A stretch of 59,555 nucleotides of DNA from a virus. Shown here in pieces: positions 1 through 6,747 of this stretch (position 1 is its first letter; every line of letters begins with the position of its first letter). The stretch lies in IMG/VR virus record IMGVR_UViG_3300033571_016888, positions 1 to 59,555 of that record; one strand, written 5' to 3'. Below the pieces are notes generated by a model. It saw only the letters and a program-made list of their open reading frames with translations, was not told where the DNA came from and searched no databases. Both the position numbers and the translations under genes were made by a program.

Positions 1-126
1 ACAATTCACATCACCAAGATAATGAAGGTTCAGGAAACGATTGAGTTGTTGCTTTTGTTCGTGGTCAAGTTGAATTCTTACAAATGTAATGAATTCGTTT
101 GATACTGGGAGTTCTTCTTCGTTCAT
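1..126 (-). CDS. Partial hypothetical protein (5' end only)
   Basis: An open frame starts with ATG at 126 and runs off the left edge of the window after 42 codons with no stop. The peptide starts MNEEELPVSNEFITFVRI and is polar with no motif I recognise. Its ATG overlaps the stop of the RNA ligase gene as ATGA (123-126), the coupling used throughout this region, which supports it as a real gene. Function unknown. Confidence 0.65.
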   Translation of the reverse strand, partial: MNEEELPVSNEFITFVRIQLDHEQKQQLNRFLNLHYLGDVNC

Positions 127-1181
127 CGGTCTTTATGCTTCAGTAGATACGAGTTAGCAATAGCTTTGAACGTGAAATCACTTTCCCACGACTTGAATAC
201 CAAACCTTCACGCTTAGTTTGTGGGTTCAGAGAAGGACCTTCTGCATATTCCAGAAGTTCATCAATAGTGTCATATGCTTGAGCAACACGAAAATGACCA
301 TCAATGATAGGAACATGCTCAATATCAGCACCATAGATGTTATTCATCTTATCCAGAATGCTGTAGCGTTCATCTGTCCGAAGATAACGACCTTCAGTGA
401 TACTGTAGATGTCAAACAAGTAGAAACGTTGACCAGTTAGTTTTTCAGGATTGCCCTGAATACCTTCACCAATCAGTTCACCCTGAATAGCATACTCTTC
501 ACCTTTGTCTTCACTGACTGTACGAAGAGCATAAAGAATATTCTGTTGATGTGCTGATTTCCAGAAACTATTGCCTTCAGTTTCTACAAGGTCAATATTA
601 CGAGAGCACACACCAATTTCACCATCCTTGACATACACAGTCATACTACTACCATCAAGTTTGGTAGTTACTTCATAGATTTCATCTTTGTGAGTTTCAA
701 AGATGTGTTTACGAAGATTCTGGCAACGTTCTTGGTCAGTTTTAGGAATGAAGTGTGGAAAGTTACCCTTCATTGTACCCTGAAGTTGAGCAGGAATAGG
801 TGGTTCCCACTTCTGAATACCCAGCATTTCAGTAACATCATCACCCAAAGAAACTTGGTCGGCAAGTGGAGAATTAAGATTGATGGGAAGCAGAAGACCC
901 TGACTTACTTGACCACGAAGTTTAACAGTGCGAAGACGCTCACCCTTTACACTATTATATTCACGAGGTTCTTTGTCACTGCTGAGAAATGGAGCTAGTT
1001 CATGAGGAACCCAACTATCAATCTCAAGATAGATAGCAACATCACCAACCTTATACTCACCTTTTTTGACAACTACTGGCCAACCACCATTCACGATGGC
1101 ACATTCAATAGCATCAGCACCCTCAATGGGTTTGATGTAGGTGATTTCAGCAATACTGGCAAGTTTACGTACAGTGTTCAT
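123..1181 (-). CDS. RNA ligase, DraRnl (Rnl5)-like, with N-terminal OB domain
   Basis: A 352-aa nucleotidyltransferase expected to seal RNA 3'-OH/5'-phosphate ends through a lysyl-AMP intermediate. The active-site motif KLDGSS lies at about residues 174-179, with Lys174 as the expected adenylated residue. Further motifs are CSRNIDL (about 193), QGELIGEG (about 234), EGLVFKS (about 325) and the C-terminal KAI..YLLK. The first 120 residues look like an OB-type domain rich in beta strands, the arrangement of the Deinococcus DraRnl family rather than T4 Rnl1 or Rnl2. The start overlaps the upstream 101-aa gene as ATGA, and a strong promoter lies inside that upstream gene. The role is probably RNA repair, possibly of tRNA broken during host defence (inference). 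Confidence 0.88.
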   Translation of the reverse strand: MNTVRKLASIAEITYIKPIEGADAIECAIVNGGWPVVVKKGEYKVGDVAIYLEIDSWVPHELAPFLSSDKEPREYNSVKGERLRTVKLRGQVSQGLLLPINLNSPLADQVSLGDDVTEMLGIQKWEPPIPAQLQGTMKGNFPHFIPKTDQERCQNLRKHIFETHKDEIYEVTTKLDGSSMTVYVKDGEIGVCSRNIDLVETEGNSFWKSAHQQNILYALRTVSEDKGEEYAIQGELIGEGIQGNPEKLTGQRFYLFDIYSITEGRYLRTDERYSILDKMNNIYGADIEHVPIIDGHFRVAQAYDTIDELLEYAEGPSLNPQTKREGLVFKSWESDFTFKAIANSYLLKHKDR

Positions 1182-1483
1182 GGTGTAGTGTCCGTTGGTA
1201 CTGGTGGGGGTGGAGTGATTGGTGGTGGTAGTATAGCAGGAGGTGGAGTTTGTGTCAATACCTGTTGTGGCGGAAGACTAACTGGTTGAGGAGCAGGAGT
1301 TTCTACTGCTGGAGCTGGTTTAGTTAAATCTTCAAGTTTCTGGTCTAGCTGATTAATCTTCTGGTCTAAAACTGTTGGTGGTTGTGTAGAGTTTGCTTCT
1401 GAAAGTTTCCAGCCTGCCGCAGCAGCACCAAAAATACTTGCAAGAGCAGCAACAGTTGAAATAGTTGATTGGAACTTACTCAT
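1178..1483 (-). CDS. Hypothetical membrane-anchored proline-rich protein
   Basis: A 101-aa protein with three visible parts. Residues about 7-24 form a hydrophobic Ala-rich helix (VAALASIFGAAAAGW) that could be a membrane anchor or signal. A short charged heptad-like stretch follows (about 40-55, LDQKINQLDQKLEDL). The C-terminal half is dominated by Pro, Thr and Gln. This suggests an anchored extended protein, but I do not recognise a family. It overlaps its neighbours by ATGA at both ends (1178-1181 and 1480-1483), so it is translated as part of the chain. The C-terminal coding region doubles as the promoter for the RNA ligase. Confidence 0.75.
   Translation of the reverse strand: MSKFQSTISTVAALASIFGAAAAGWKLSEANSTQPPTVLDQKINQLDQKLEDLTKPAPAVETPAPQPVSLPPQQVLTQTPPPAILPPPITPPPPVPTDTTP
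1230..1258 (-). promoter_or_regulatory. Sigma70-type promoter inside the 101-aa gene, driving the RNA ligase
   Basis: On the minus strand TTGACA (1253-1258) is followed by exactly 17 bases and TATACT (1230-1235), with TGC just before the -10. This matches the other early-type promoters in this phage. It lies in the proline-rich coding part of the upstream gene, about 50 bases before the RNA ligase ATG. Confidence 0.6.
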
Positions 1484-1686
1484 TGTAGGTTTTCAATTTC
1501 AGTTGACAAAGAAATTAAATCGTTTTTATCAATAACTGAAAGATTATTCATCTTTTGAGCAACAAAAGTACGAGAATGTTCTGCAACTCTACGAATAATT
1601 GCAGCTACTAATTTCTCTTCTGTATCTGCACCAGTATTTCGTTCATTCCAGATTTCTTTCATTAACTTTTGTGCTCTTTCAGTCAT
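1480..1686 (-). CDS. Small hypothetical protein
   Basis: A 68-aa soluble, mostly helical and charged protein (MTERAQKLMKEIWNERN at the start). No motif is recognisable. ATGA overlaps couple it to the genes on both sides (1683-1686 upstream, 1480-1483 downstream), which supports it as a real gene in the small-ORF chain. Function unknown. Confidence 0.7.
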   Translation of the reverse strand: MTERAQKLMKEIWNERNTGADTEEKLVAAIIRRVAEHSRTFVAQKMNNLSVIDKNDLISLSTEIENLQ

Positions 1687-1883
1687 GATTTTTTAATACT
1701 CATAATTTGTGGTTTTTGCTTCCACTCATGAAGACCATGACATTCAATTCCTTGTTGAATCATTTTTATCATTGCTTCTTGAGCAGACTCTAATTGAAAA
1801 TATACTGCTTTCTTCTTTTCATTCATATATGTATATTCTACATAATAAAATCCAAATTTAAGTGGGTCCTGTAGGATTGCCAT
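1683..1883 (-). CDS. Small hypothetical protein (start set at 1883)
   Basis: A 66-aa protein beginning MAILQDPLKFGFYYVEYTY. The frame stays open to an ATG at 1973, but I prefer 1883. The extra 30 residues are a shifted reading of another small gene (1858-1998) that itself has an ATGA junction and a more protein-like sequence. With the 1883 start the two genes overlap by 26 bases. No family recognised. There is one Cys and one His, but no metal-binding arrangement. Confidence 0.6.
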   Translation of the reverse strand: MAILQDPLKFGFYYVEYTYMNEKKKAVYFQLESAQEAMIKMIQQGIECHGLHEWKQKPQIMSIKKS

Positions 1884-1998
1884 TTTTAGGTTCAGATTCA
1901 GTAGGTTTTTGCACGTTTTGTCTATCTTTAATAGCCCAGCCAAGATTTGGCCAGGTATCACGATAAATTTCATTTAATTTATCATTATCATAAATCAT
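1858..1998 (-). CDS. Small hypothetical protein, 46 aa
   Basis: A short frame begins at the ATG at 1998, which overlaps the stop of the 68-aa gene upstream as ATGA (1995-1998), and ends with TAA at 1858-1860. The peptide begins MIYDNDKLNEIYRDTWPN. It has a natural composition and a Pro/Thr-rich tail. The junction and composition make it a better gene than the alternative-frame extension of its downstream neighbour. Function unknown. Confidence 0.6.
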   Translation of the reverse strand: MIYDNDKLNEIYRDTWPNLGWAIKDRQNVQKPTESEPKNGNPTGPT

Positions 1999-2201
1999 TT
2001 TTCTACTACTTCAAAACACGCAGAATTGAATTTTCCTCTTACTCCTCGTAATTCTATTTTTGTATGCTGAGAATGCACACTTACCTTCTCAACAAAATAT
2101 TTGTCTCCAACTATTAAAATACCAGTTGGGTCATCATTAGACCCCCATCTAATTTGTTCTTGCGAACATCCTAAAAATTTAACTATGTCTCCGTATTTCA
2201 T
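1995..2201 (-). CDS. Small hypothetical protein, KOW/SH3-like in appearance
   Basis: A 68-aa beta-rich protein starting MKYGDIVKFLGCSQEQIRWG. The pattern of a short basic strand, a Gly turn and alternating hydrophobic strands (GDIVKFLG, PTGILIVGDKYFVEKV, TKIELRGVRGKFNSACFEVV) resembles small SH3-barrel or KOW folds. That is a fold impression only. It overlaps the downstream 46-aa gene as ATGA, and its first 23 bases overlap the 3' end of the GTG-started gene upstream. Confidence 0.7.
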   Translation of the reverse strand: MKYGDIVKFLGCSQEQIRWGSNDDPTGILIVGDKYFVEKVSVHSQHTKIELRGVRGKFNSACFEVVEK

Positions 2202-2346
2202 TGCTCTGATTAACTTCTGTGAATAAATGATTTAATATTTCATCACAAAGCTGATACTCTTTTCCATTTAATGGCACTTTGTTCATTTGATAATAGCGAA
2301 CAGCCTTAAAAATGATTTTTCGTTGTTCTATAGTGAATTCAGTCAC
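2179..2346 (-). CDS. Small hypothetical protein with GTG start
   Basis: A 55-aa frame starts at GTG (2344-2346), overlaps the stop of the upstream 61-aa gene within the 8 bases GTGACTGA, and ends with TAA at 2179-2181. The peptide reads MTEFTIEQRKIIFKAVRYYQ at its start, a well-formed amphipathic helix. It fills what would otherwise be a gap in a tightly packed gene chain. No function is assigned. Confidence 0.65.
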   Translation of the reverse strand: MTEFTIEQRKIIFKAVRYYQMNKVPLNGKEYQLCDEILNHLFTEVNQSNEIRRHS

Positions 2347-2524
2347 TTGCTCTCCATTGACCTAAGTTGGCACGTTTTGTTTGAAATTCTTCTACTGCCT
2401 GAAGAATCATTGAAGCTGATTCCTGTGCATCTGCTTCATCCCAGCCATCATTATGCTGACCACTAATGTAATAACCATATAGATGGTCTTTAATTGTATC
2501 AATGAGTTTGTCGTAATGTGTCAT
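2339..2524 (-). CDS. Small hypothetical protein
   Basis: A 61-aa acidic protein, MTHYDKLIDTIKDHLYGYYI at the start, followed by a predicted helix with DEADAQESASMIL. No known family. The ATG lies only about 5 bases after the T-tract of a terminator hairpin (2530-2553) and has no visible Shine-Dalgarno, so its expression may depend on read-through or on that structure. It is coupled downstream to the GTG-started gene. Confidence 0.65.
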   Translation of the reverse strand: MTHYDKLIDTIKDHLYGYYISGQHNDGWDEADAQESASMILQAVEEFQTKRANLGQWRASD

Positions 2525-2529
2525 GATAG

Positions 2530-2553
2530 AAAAAGGGAACTCAATGAGTTCCC
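2530..2553 (-). terminator. Intrinsic terminator or attenuator hairpin
   Basis: A perfect inverted repeat (gggaactca at 2535-2543, tgagttccc at 2545-2553) reads on the minus strand as a GC-capped stem followed by TTTTT (2534-2530). It ends the 60-aa gene unit. The next gene starts at 2524, so it may act as an attenuator. Confidence 0.75.
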
Positions 2554-2562
2554 GTAAAGAAA

Positions 2563-2745
2563 TTAAGAATCATAATCGTCATAATCTCGGAACGTGGATT
2601 CATTACGATTCCAGCGTTTGAGTCCAGAAATTTTGTATTCCTGAAATCCTTCATCATATTCAAGGTCTTGAATTGATGCGTTTTGGCGTAGCTCAGAAAG
2701 GCTTCCAGGTTGAGATTTGTTTCCTTTACGAAATGTGCGTCCCAT
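2563..2745 (-). CDS. Small hypothetical protein
   Basis: A 60-aa protein with a basic N-terminus (MGRTFRKGNKS) and an acidic Tyr/Asp C-terminus (FRDYDDYDS). The charge split suggests a small binding or adaptor protein, but nothing is recognisable. It sits between a terminator on its 3' side and the 54-aa acidic gene, inside which a good promoter points at it. Function unknown. Confidence 0.65.
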   Translation of the reverse strand: MGRTFRKGNKSQPGSLSELRQNASIQDLEYDEGFQEYKISGLKRWNRNESTFRDYDDYDS

Positions 2746-2754
2746 AGTTAGTAA

Positions 2755-2919
2755 TTAGTCTGCGTAATCGAAAGTGTAATCGTAATCGTAGTCGTTAGAG
2801 AAATCATCATAGGACTCTTCATCATACTTGTCAAGTCCTTTTTTACGGTAAATGGAATCAAGTTTGATTTCATCCCGAATTTCATCTAGAATTGACCCTC
2901 GGTAACTCAGGTAAGCCAT
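2755..2919 (-). CDS. Small acidic hypothetical protein (start at 2919)
   Basis: A 54-aa protein starting MAYLSYRGSILDEIRDEIKL and ending in a strongly acidic Asp/Tyr tail. The frame is open to 2973. I chose 2919 because the longer start lies inside the promoter (2945-2973), while AGGA sits about 8 bases before the 2919 ATG. The acidic tail could mimic nucleic acid or block a DNA-binding host protein, but that is speculation. Confidence 0.65.
   Translation of the reverse strand: MAYLSYRGSILDEIRDEIKLDSIYRKKGLDKYDEESYDDFSNDYDYDYTFDYAD
2806..2834 (-). promoter_or_regulatory. Internal sigma70-type promoter before the 60-aa gene
   Basis: Minus strand TTGACA (2829-2834), 17-base spacer, TATGAT (2806-2811), inside the 54-aa gene. 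It matches the other early promoters in sequence and spacing. It could instead be a by-product of the Asp/Tyr-rich coding sequence (GAT/TAT codons). Confidence 0.4.
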
Positions 2920-2944
2920 GATTGAATCCTGTCGAACATGTAAT

Positions 2945-2973
2945 AATATATATGAGGCTTGGTGAATTGTCAA
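2945..2973 (-). promoter_or_regulatory. Sigma70-type early promoter
   Basis: Minus strand TTGACA (2968-2973), 17-base spacer, TATATT (2945-2950). It lies in a true intergenic gap and points at the 54-aa gene starting at 2919. Confidence 0.75.
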
Positions 2974-2998
2974 GGGGATTGGACATTAGTAAATTTTA

Positions 2999-3145
2999 TC
3001 AGTCCAATAAATGAGTTTGATTTTTCAAATCAGTATCTGCAATATGTATCATAAGAATAATCTTATTGACTAACATTTGCAGTTCTTTGAGTTGGATTTC
3101 CAGAATTTCTATTCTGTCGGCCAACTCTGGCATACTGCTATCCAT
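2999..3145 (-). CDS. Small coiled-coil hypothetical protein
   Basis: A 48-aa frame (ATG at 3145, TGA at 2999-3001) beginning MDSSMPELADRIEILEIQLK. Leucine and isoleucine recur at heptad spacing over most of its length, so it should form a short coiled coil. It overlaps the 3' end of the 50-aa gene (3109-3261) by 37 bases in another frame. There is no Shine-Dalgarno that I trust, and the function is unknown. Confidence 0.5.
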   Translation of the reverse strand: MDSSMPELADRIEILEIQLKELQMLVNKIILMIHIADTDLKNQTHLLD

Positions 3146-3261
3146 TCGTCAAATTCCTCTCCAATTGAAATTGCATCTTCATACCGACCTTCTTCAATAA
3201 GGTGTTGAAACCTATCACATCGGTCTTTTAGAATGTTATCTAAAATTTTTGTTTTATTCAT
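3109..3261 (-). CDS. Small hypothetical protein, 50 aa
   Basis: The frame begins at the ATG at 3261, overlapping the stop of the zinc-binding gene as ATGA (3258-3261), and ends with TAG at 3109-3111. The peptide begins MNKTKILDNILKDRCDRFQH and looks like one or two amphipathic helices with an acidic second half (EEGRYEDAISIGEEFDEW). The junction strongly suggests translation. Function unknown. Confidence 0.65.
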   Translation of the reverse strand: MNKTKILDNILKDRCDRFQHLIEEGRYEDAISIGEEFDEWIAVCQSWPTE

Positions 3262-3530
3262 AGAACTTTACCCCATTTTCCGATGGGACAAGAACCTTGA
3301 CGAAGTTTAGTTTTTGCAGACATAAAACACCCACAACGTCTACATTGAGTGGTGTTAGAATTAAAATCATCACAATTTCTGCAAATTGACATTCTCATTT
3401 GCTGAGTTTGTTCGGGAACAAATACTGGTTTTCCTTTAGAAAAATCAGATAACGAATCTGATACTGTTTCAGTAAGACCTTTTAATTTATCTAAAAGTTC
3501 TTGCTTAATTTCATCAGAGAAATTTTTCAT
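3258..3530 (-). CDS. Zinc-ribbon-like small protein
   Basis: A 90-aa protein with a helical N-terminal half and a Cys-rich C-terminal half. Cysteines are at about 50, 53, 63, 66, 68 and 81 (CRNC...CRRCGC...C), a typical small zinc-ribbon arrangement. Proteins with an ICRNCD...QCxxCGCFM pattern are common in cyanophages but have no assigned role; a nucleic-acid or protein-binding adaptor is likely. It is joined to the upstream gene by a TGATG overlap at 3530 and to the downstream one by ATGA. Confidence 0.75.
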   Translation of the reverse strand: MKNFSDEIKQELLDKLKGLTETVSDSLSDFSKGKPVFVPEQTQQMRMSICRNCDDFNSNTTQCRRCGCFMSAKTKLRQGSCPIGKWGKVL

Positions 3531-3724
3531 CAGTTTTCTTCAGAATATTCTGCTTCTTCTGCTCCCTCTGGTTGTTCTAGTAGTTGAAGAGTTTCTAGAC
3601 CACCAATAAGCTTAACACGATATTCGGTTAGACGAGACAGCTCAGCTTGAAGCTTTTCGATTTGCTCGTTTGCATTCTTTAGTTGTTCTTCAAAACTTTC
3701 TTTAATTTTATCTGGATTAGACAT
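3530..3724 (-). CDS. Small coiled-coil protein (start at 3724)
   Basis: A 64-aa protein starting MSNPDKIKESFEEQLKNANE, followed by a clear heptad coiled coil (NEQIEKLQAELSRLTEYRVKL) and an acidic tail ending AEYSEEN. The frame is open to 3781, but that start would lie within the promoter, and the 3724 start has TTGGAG about 9 bases upstream. It is the first gene of the unit from the promoter at 3753-3781. Function unknown. Confidence 0.7.
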   Translation of the reverse strand: MSNPDKIKESFEEQLKNANEQIEKLQAELSRLTEYRVKLIGGLETLQLLEQPEGAEEAEYSEEN

Positions 3725-3752
3725 AGTTAAACTCCAATTGTTTGATGTTGTC

Positions 3753-3781
3753 ATCATAGAATATTTATTCAGGTTTGTCAA
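3753..3781 (-). promoter_or_regulatory. Sigma70-type early promoter, minus strand
   Basis: Minus strand TTGACA (3776-3781), 17-base spacer, TATGAT (3753-3758). It drives the small genes from 3724 downward. Its -35 forms an inverted repeat with the -35 of an oppositely directed promoter, only 4 bases away. Confidence 0.8.
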
Positions 3782-3785
3782 CCCC

Positions 3786-3814
3786 TTGACAAGACCTCTG
3801 GATTTGTGTATAAT
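3786..3814 (+). promoter_or_regulatory. Perfect consensus sigma70 promoter on the plus strand (antisense)
   Basis: Plus strand TTGACA (3786-3791), exactly 17 bases, TATAAT (3809-3814): full consensus. No plus-strand gene follows. Transcription would run into the 3' end of the minus-strand 945-aa gene, so it would make antisense RNA. Confidence 0.55.
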
Positions 3815-3860
3815 GACTCTGTTAAGGGTCAGAAATAATATCTAAGTATATAAGTTACTA

Positions 3861-6698
3861 TTAAGCTTGAGCTTCTGTCCAGGATAATCTTGCATTAATT
3901 GTTGCTGCAGTAGCCCCAAGATTTCTTGCAGTAACTGTAACAATATCTGGACCATCTGGATATATATTTGCGGTTCCTGTTGGATGAGCTAATGAGTTTC
4001 CACCACCCAAGATAGAGTTACCTAAATCTCTAACTAGATTTAATTCTTTTGTAAGAATTCCATTAGTTACAAAGAAAGAATAAATTGGTTCTCCTCCAGT
4101 AATAGTTGTTCCAGCTGTATGCAAACACAACTGAGAAAGTGATGAGCCACCAGCTGAAGTAAAGTTTGTTGCCACAGAAGATCTTCCATTAAGAACTATA
4201 TTAATCAAAAAAGTTCCAGCAGAAAAAATACCAACTTCACGAAGAGTTAATTGCATTCGATTAATCAATTCTCTTTGTCCTAAAATTCCAGTAAATCCAG
4301 AATCTACACTTGGAGCCAATCTAACTGAGAGAAGAGCATTTGTAACCGCAGAATTAACAGATAATGAATTAACCATTCCTGCAGTAAATAGGAATGATTT
4401 ATCATCATCATATCTTCCATCCATGATTACTGAAGACCCCCAGTGGCCAACATTTGCTGCAGTTTGTGGAGAATGCAATTCTACTGAAATTGGTGCGGTT
4501 GCACTAAATGTAAATGTTGCTGCAGTTCCTGTACCACCACCTCCTGTTAATCCTCCAGGTCCAGTTAAATTAGTAACTGCTCTACTAAGGCCAGTTAATG
4601 TTGTTGCTGTTTTTCCAGTATAATTTACATATTCTATTACAGCTCCAGTATTTCCAGCTGCACGAATCATAACTGTTCCTGAAGATGGAAATTCAGATGT
4701 GTCATTAACAGTCATAGACGTAGTATTTGTGTTTGCAAGAGTTGCTGTTAGATAAGTAATTGGAGGAATTGTATTACATTCGTATCTTGCAGGTAAGTTA
4801 CCTGAACGCATATATGCTTCAGTTCTATAATTAGCGTTTGCAATTCTATGTCCATATATAATTTCACCTCGTTGATTTTTAAATCCAAAACGAATTGCAC
4901 CTGCTCCATACCAAGAATAATCTATATAAAGCATCTGCATTTTTGTTAAATCAACATTATATCCAGAATATCCAGTTCCATCACACCTATCAATATTCCA
5001 TTGAGTTTGTGGAATTCTTTGTTGAGTCCTCTTGGTTGCAACAATTTTTCCTCCAGAAATTGTAGTTCCTTTATATTCTGGGGAAACAAATAATTGAGTA
5101 TTACTTGCAATTGAAATAACAATATAACTCATTCCACGAATAGTAATATAATCTCCTGGTTTTAATTCAGATGAAAATTTAGTTGCAGTTCCTGTGATTG
5201 TTGCTGATCCATTTGTTACAGAAACTCCTCCAGAAAGTTGATCTGTACTAGATCTTCTTACAGCATAAAGTGTTTGCCCATCATATTCATAGAAAAATCC
5301 ATTTTGCTCATCAAACATTCCAATACGAATTTTAGCACCATACCAATTTGTTGGAGAAATTGTAATTGGAAATCCAGTGGCTGGGGTAGCAGAAGGAGTT
5401 GATAACGCAGTATATGTAAACGTTAGTTCTCCAGTAATTGTTGCTACAGCGAATGTTCCATTATATGCAGATTGATCTGCTCCAGAAACAGTAATTGTAC
5501 ATCCTGGTCCTAAATTATGGGGAAATTTGGTAGTTACAGTTACTGTTGTTGTAGAAGATGTTATATTATCAATTTGAATAGCTGGTTTTAAATTAGTTCC
5601 TGTACTAAATTGTACTCCTTTACCAGATTGATATCTGAAATATCTTCTAGTTTGACGAATAAGTTGATTACCATGATATGGAGTACCTGCAGAAAAGCTT
5701 ACTCCACCATCAAAAGCTCTATGAATTGAAGTAGCATATGGTCTAGGATATAAATTTTGACTTCCTCCAGTTGCGGTTATAGTTCCAGTTGGAGCAAGAT
5801 CCACATCAAATGTAAATGTATTAGATGTAGGAACAGTCTTTACAAAGAATGCTCCATTGGGTGGGTTTGTAGTTGCACTAGTATCTTTGACAAAAATTCC
5901 ATCTCCAACTGATAACCCGTGTGCATTAGTAGTTGTGCAGGTTACAAGTGTTCCGACGTTTGTAAATGCAGCACCAGCAGTTGCACTTACTGGAATTTGA
6001 GATCCAGTAAAAAATGATCCTATAAACAAATAAGTTTTAGATGCATCTAAGATAGAACCATTTGTTACGTTAGCTCTAGCAACATAAGTAAAATTAGTAT
6101 TTAATGTAACAGCTTCAATTAATTGCCATCCATTTGCAATTGCATCTGTTGTATCTTGTACAAATATTGGTGTTCCTACAGTAAGTCCAGTTGTATTTGG
6201 TAATGCAACTGTAACTGTTCTAGTATCAGCTCCAGTAATTGCCGTTATTCCTGTGATAGGTGCAGTAGCATCATAAAACACAGATGGTTTATTATTTAAT
6301 AAAGCTGTTGTTTCCCATTTTGTTGGCTGTGTTCCATATTCAAAGTCAGTATCAATTAATGCCTGTGGGGTGGACACACGCATTTTTCCAACTGGATCCA
6401 TGTAGGTTTCCGATGGAGAAAATTTCTCATCATATTCATCAACTATAATCTGAAGTTTATCAGTAGAACTCATTCCAGAAGTAGAATATGATAAAACTAA
6501 AGTTGTAGTATCTAAGGTTCCACTTACTGTATATGACGTTGCTTTTAAATTAGAATCTGAAAAATTATAGATTACCGTATTTGTAGTTACATTAGTAATT
6601 AAAATTAATCTTTCCCTTGGAATAGCACGAGGAATTACAATAGTATTAGTTGAGGGAGTAAATGTATAATAAGTTTCAAGTATTGCCTTTCTTGACAT
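3861..6698 (-). CDS. Virion structural protein, adhesin or tail-fibre type, 945 aa
   Basis: A 945-aa, Thr/Ser/Gly-rich, beta-structured protein. The N-terminal part (YTFTPSTNTIVIPRAIPRER) resembles a segment I associate with cyanophage virion proteins. Two short beta modules also occur in other fibre genes of this window: an HGLSVGDGIFV module at about residue 256 and an AYNGTFAV module at about residue 414. The C-terminal 200 residues contain a further beta domain. It is the last gene of the fibre cluster, with its own late promoter (6740-6747) and an AGAGGA ribosome site before the ATG. Likely role: host-surface attachment at the baseplate or whiskers. Confidence 0.8.
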   Translation of the reverse strand: MSRKAILETYYTFTPSTNTIVIPRAIPRERLILITNVTTNTVIYNFSDSNLKATSYTVSGTLDTTTLVLSYSTSGMSSTDKLQIIVDEYDEKFSPSETYMDPVGKMRVSTPQALIDTDFEYGTQPTKWETTALLNNKPSVFYDATAPITGITAITGADTRTVTVALPNTTGLTVGTPIFVQDTTDAIANGWQLIEAVTLNTNFTYVARANVTNGSILDASKTYLFIGSFFTGSQIPVSATAGAAFTNVGTLVTCTTTNAHGLSVGDGIFVKDTSATTNPPNGAFFVKTVPTSNTFTFDVDLAPTGTITATGGSQNLYPRPYATSIHRAFDGGVSFSAGTPYHGNQLIRQTRRYFRYQSGKGVQFSTGTNLKPAIQIDNITSSTTTVTVTTKFPHNLGPGCTITVSGADQSAYNGTFAVATITGELTFTYTALSTPSATPATGFPITISPTNWYGAKIRIGMFDEQNGFFYEYDGQTLYAVRRSSTDQLSGGVSVTNGSATITGTATKFSSELKPGDYITIRGMSYIVISIASNTQLFVSPEYKGTTISGGKIVATKRTQQRIPQTQWNIDRCDGTGYSGYNVDLTKMQMLYIDYSWYGAGAIRFGFKNQRGEIIYGHRIANANYRTEAYMRSGNLPARYECNTIPPITYLTATLANTNTTSMTVNDTSEFPSSGTVMIRAAGNTGAVIEYVNYTGKTATTLTGLSRAVTNLTGPGGLTGGGGTGTAATFTFSATAPISVELHSPQTAANVGHWGSSVIMDGRYDDDKSFLFTAGMVNSLSVNSAVTNALLSVRLAPSVDSGFTGILGQRELINRMQLTLREVGIFSAGTFLINIVLNGRSSVATNFTSAGGSSLSQLCLHTAGTTITGGEPIYSFFVTNGILTKELNLVRDLGNSILGGGNSLAHPTGTANIYPDGPDIVTVTARNLGATAATINARLSWTEAQA

Positions 6699-6739
6699 GA
6701 GTAAAAATCCTCTTATTTGTTAATGTTCTATTCCTGCTT

Positions 6740-6747
6740 TATTTATG
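6740..6747 (-). promoter_or_regulatory. T4-type late promoter
   Basis: CATAAATA on the minus strand, matching the NATAAATA late motif. It overlaps the last codons of the 2108-aa gene and lies about 40 bases upstream of the 945-aa gene. Confidence 0.6.

Noticed and set aside
2755-2973. The longer 72-aa reading of the 54-aa acidic gene
   Set aside because: Its start codon lies in the -35 box of a good promoter, upstream of the expected transcript start.
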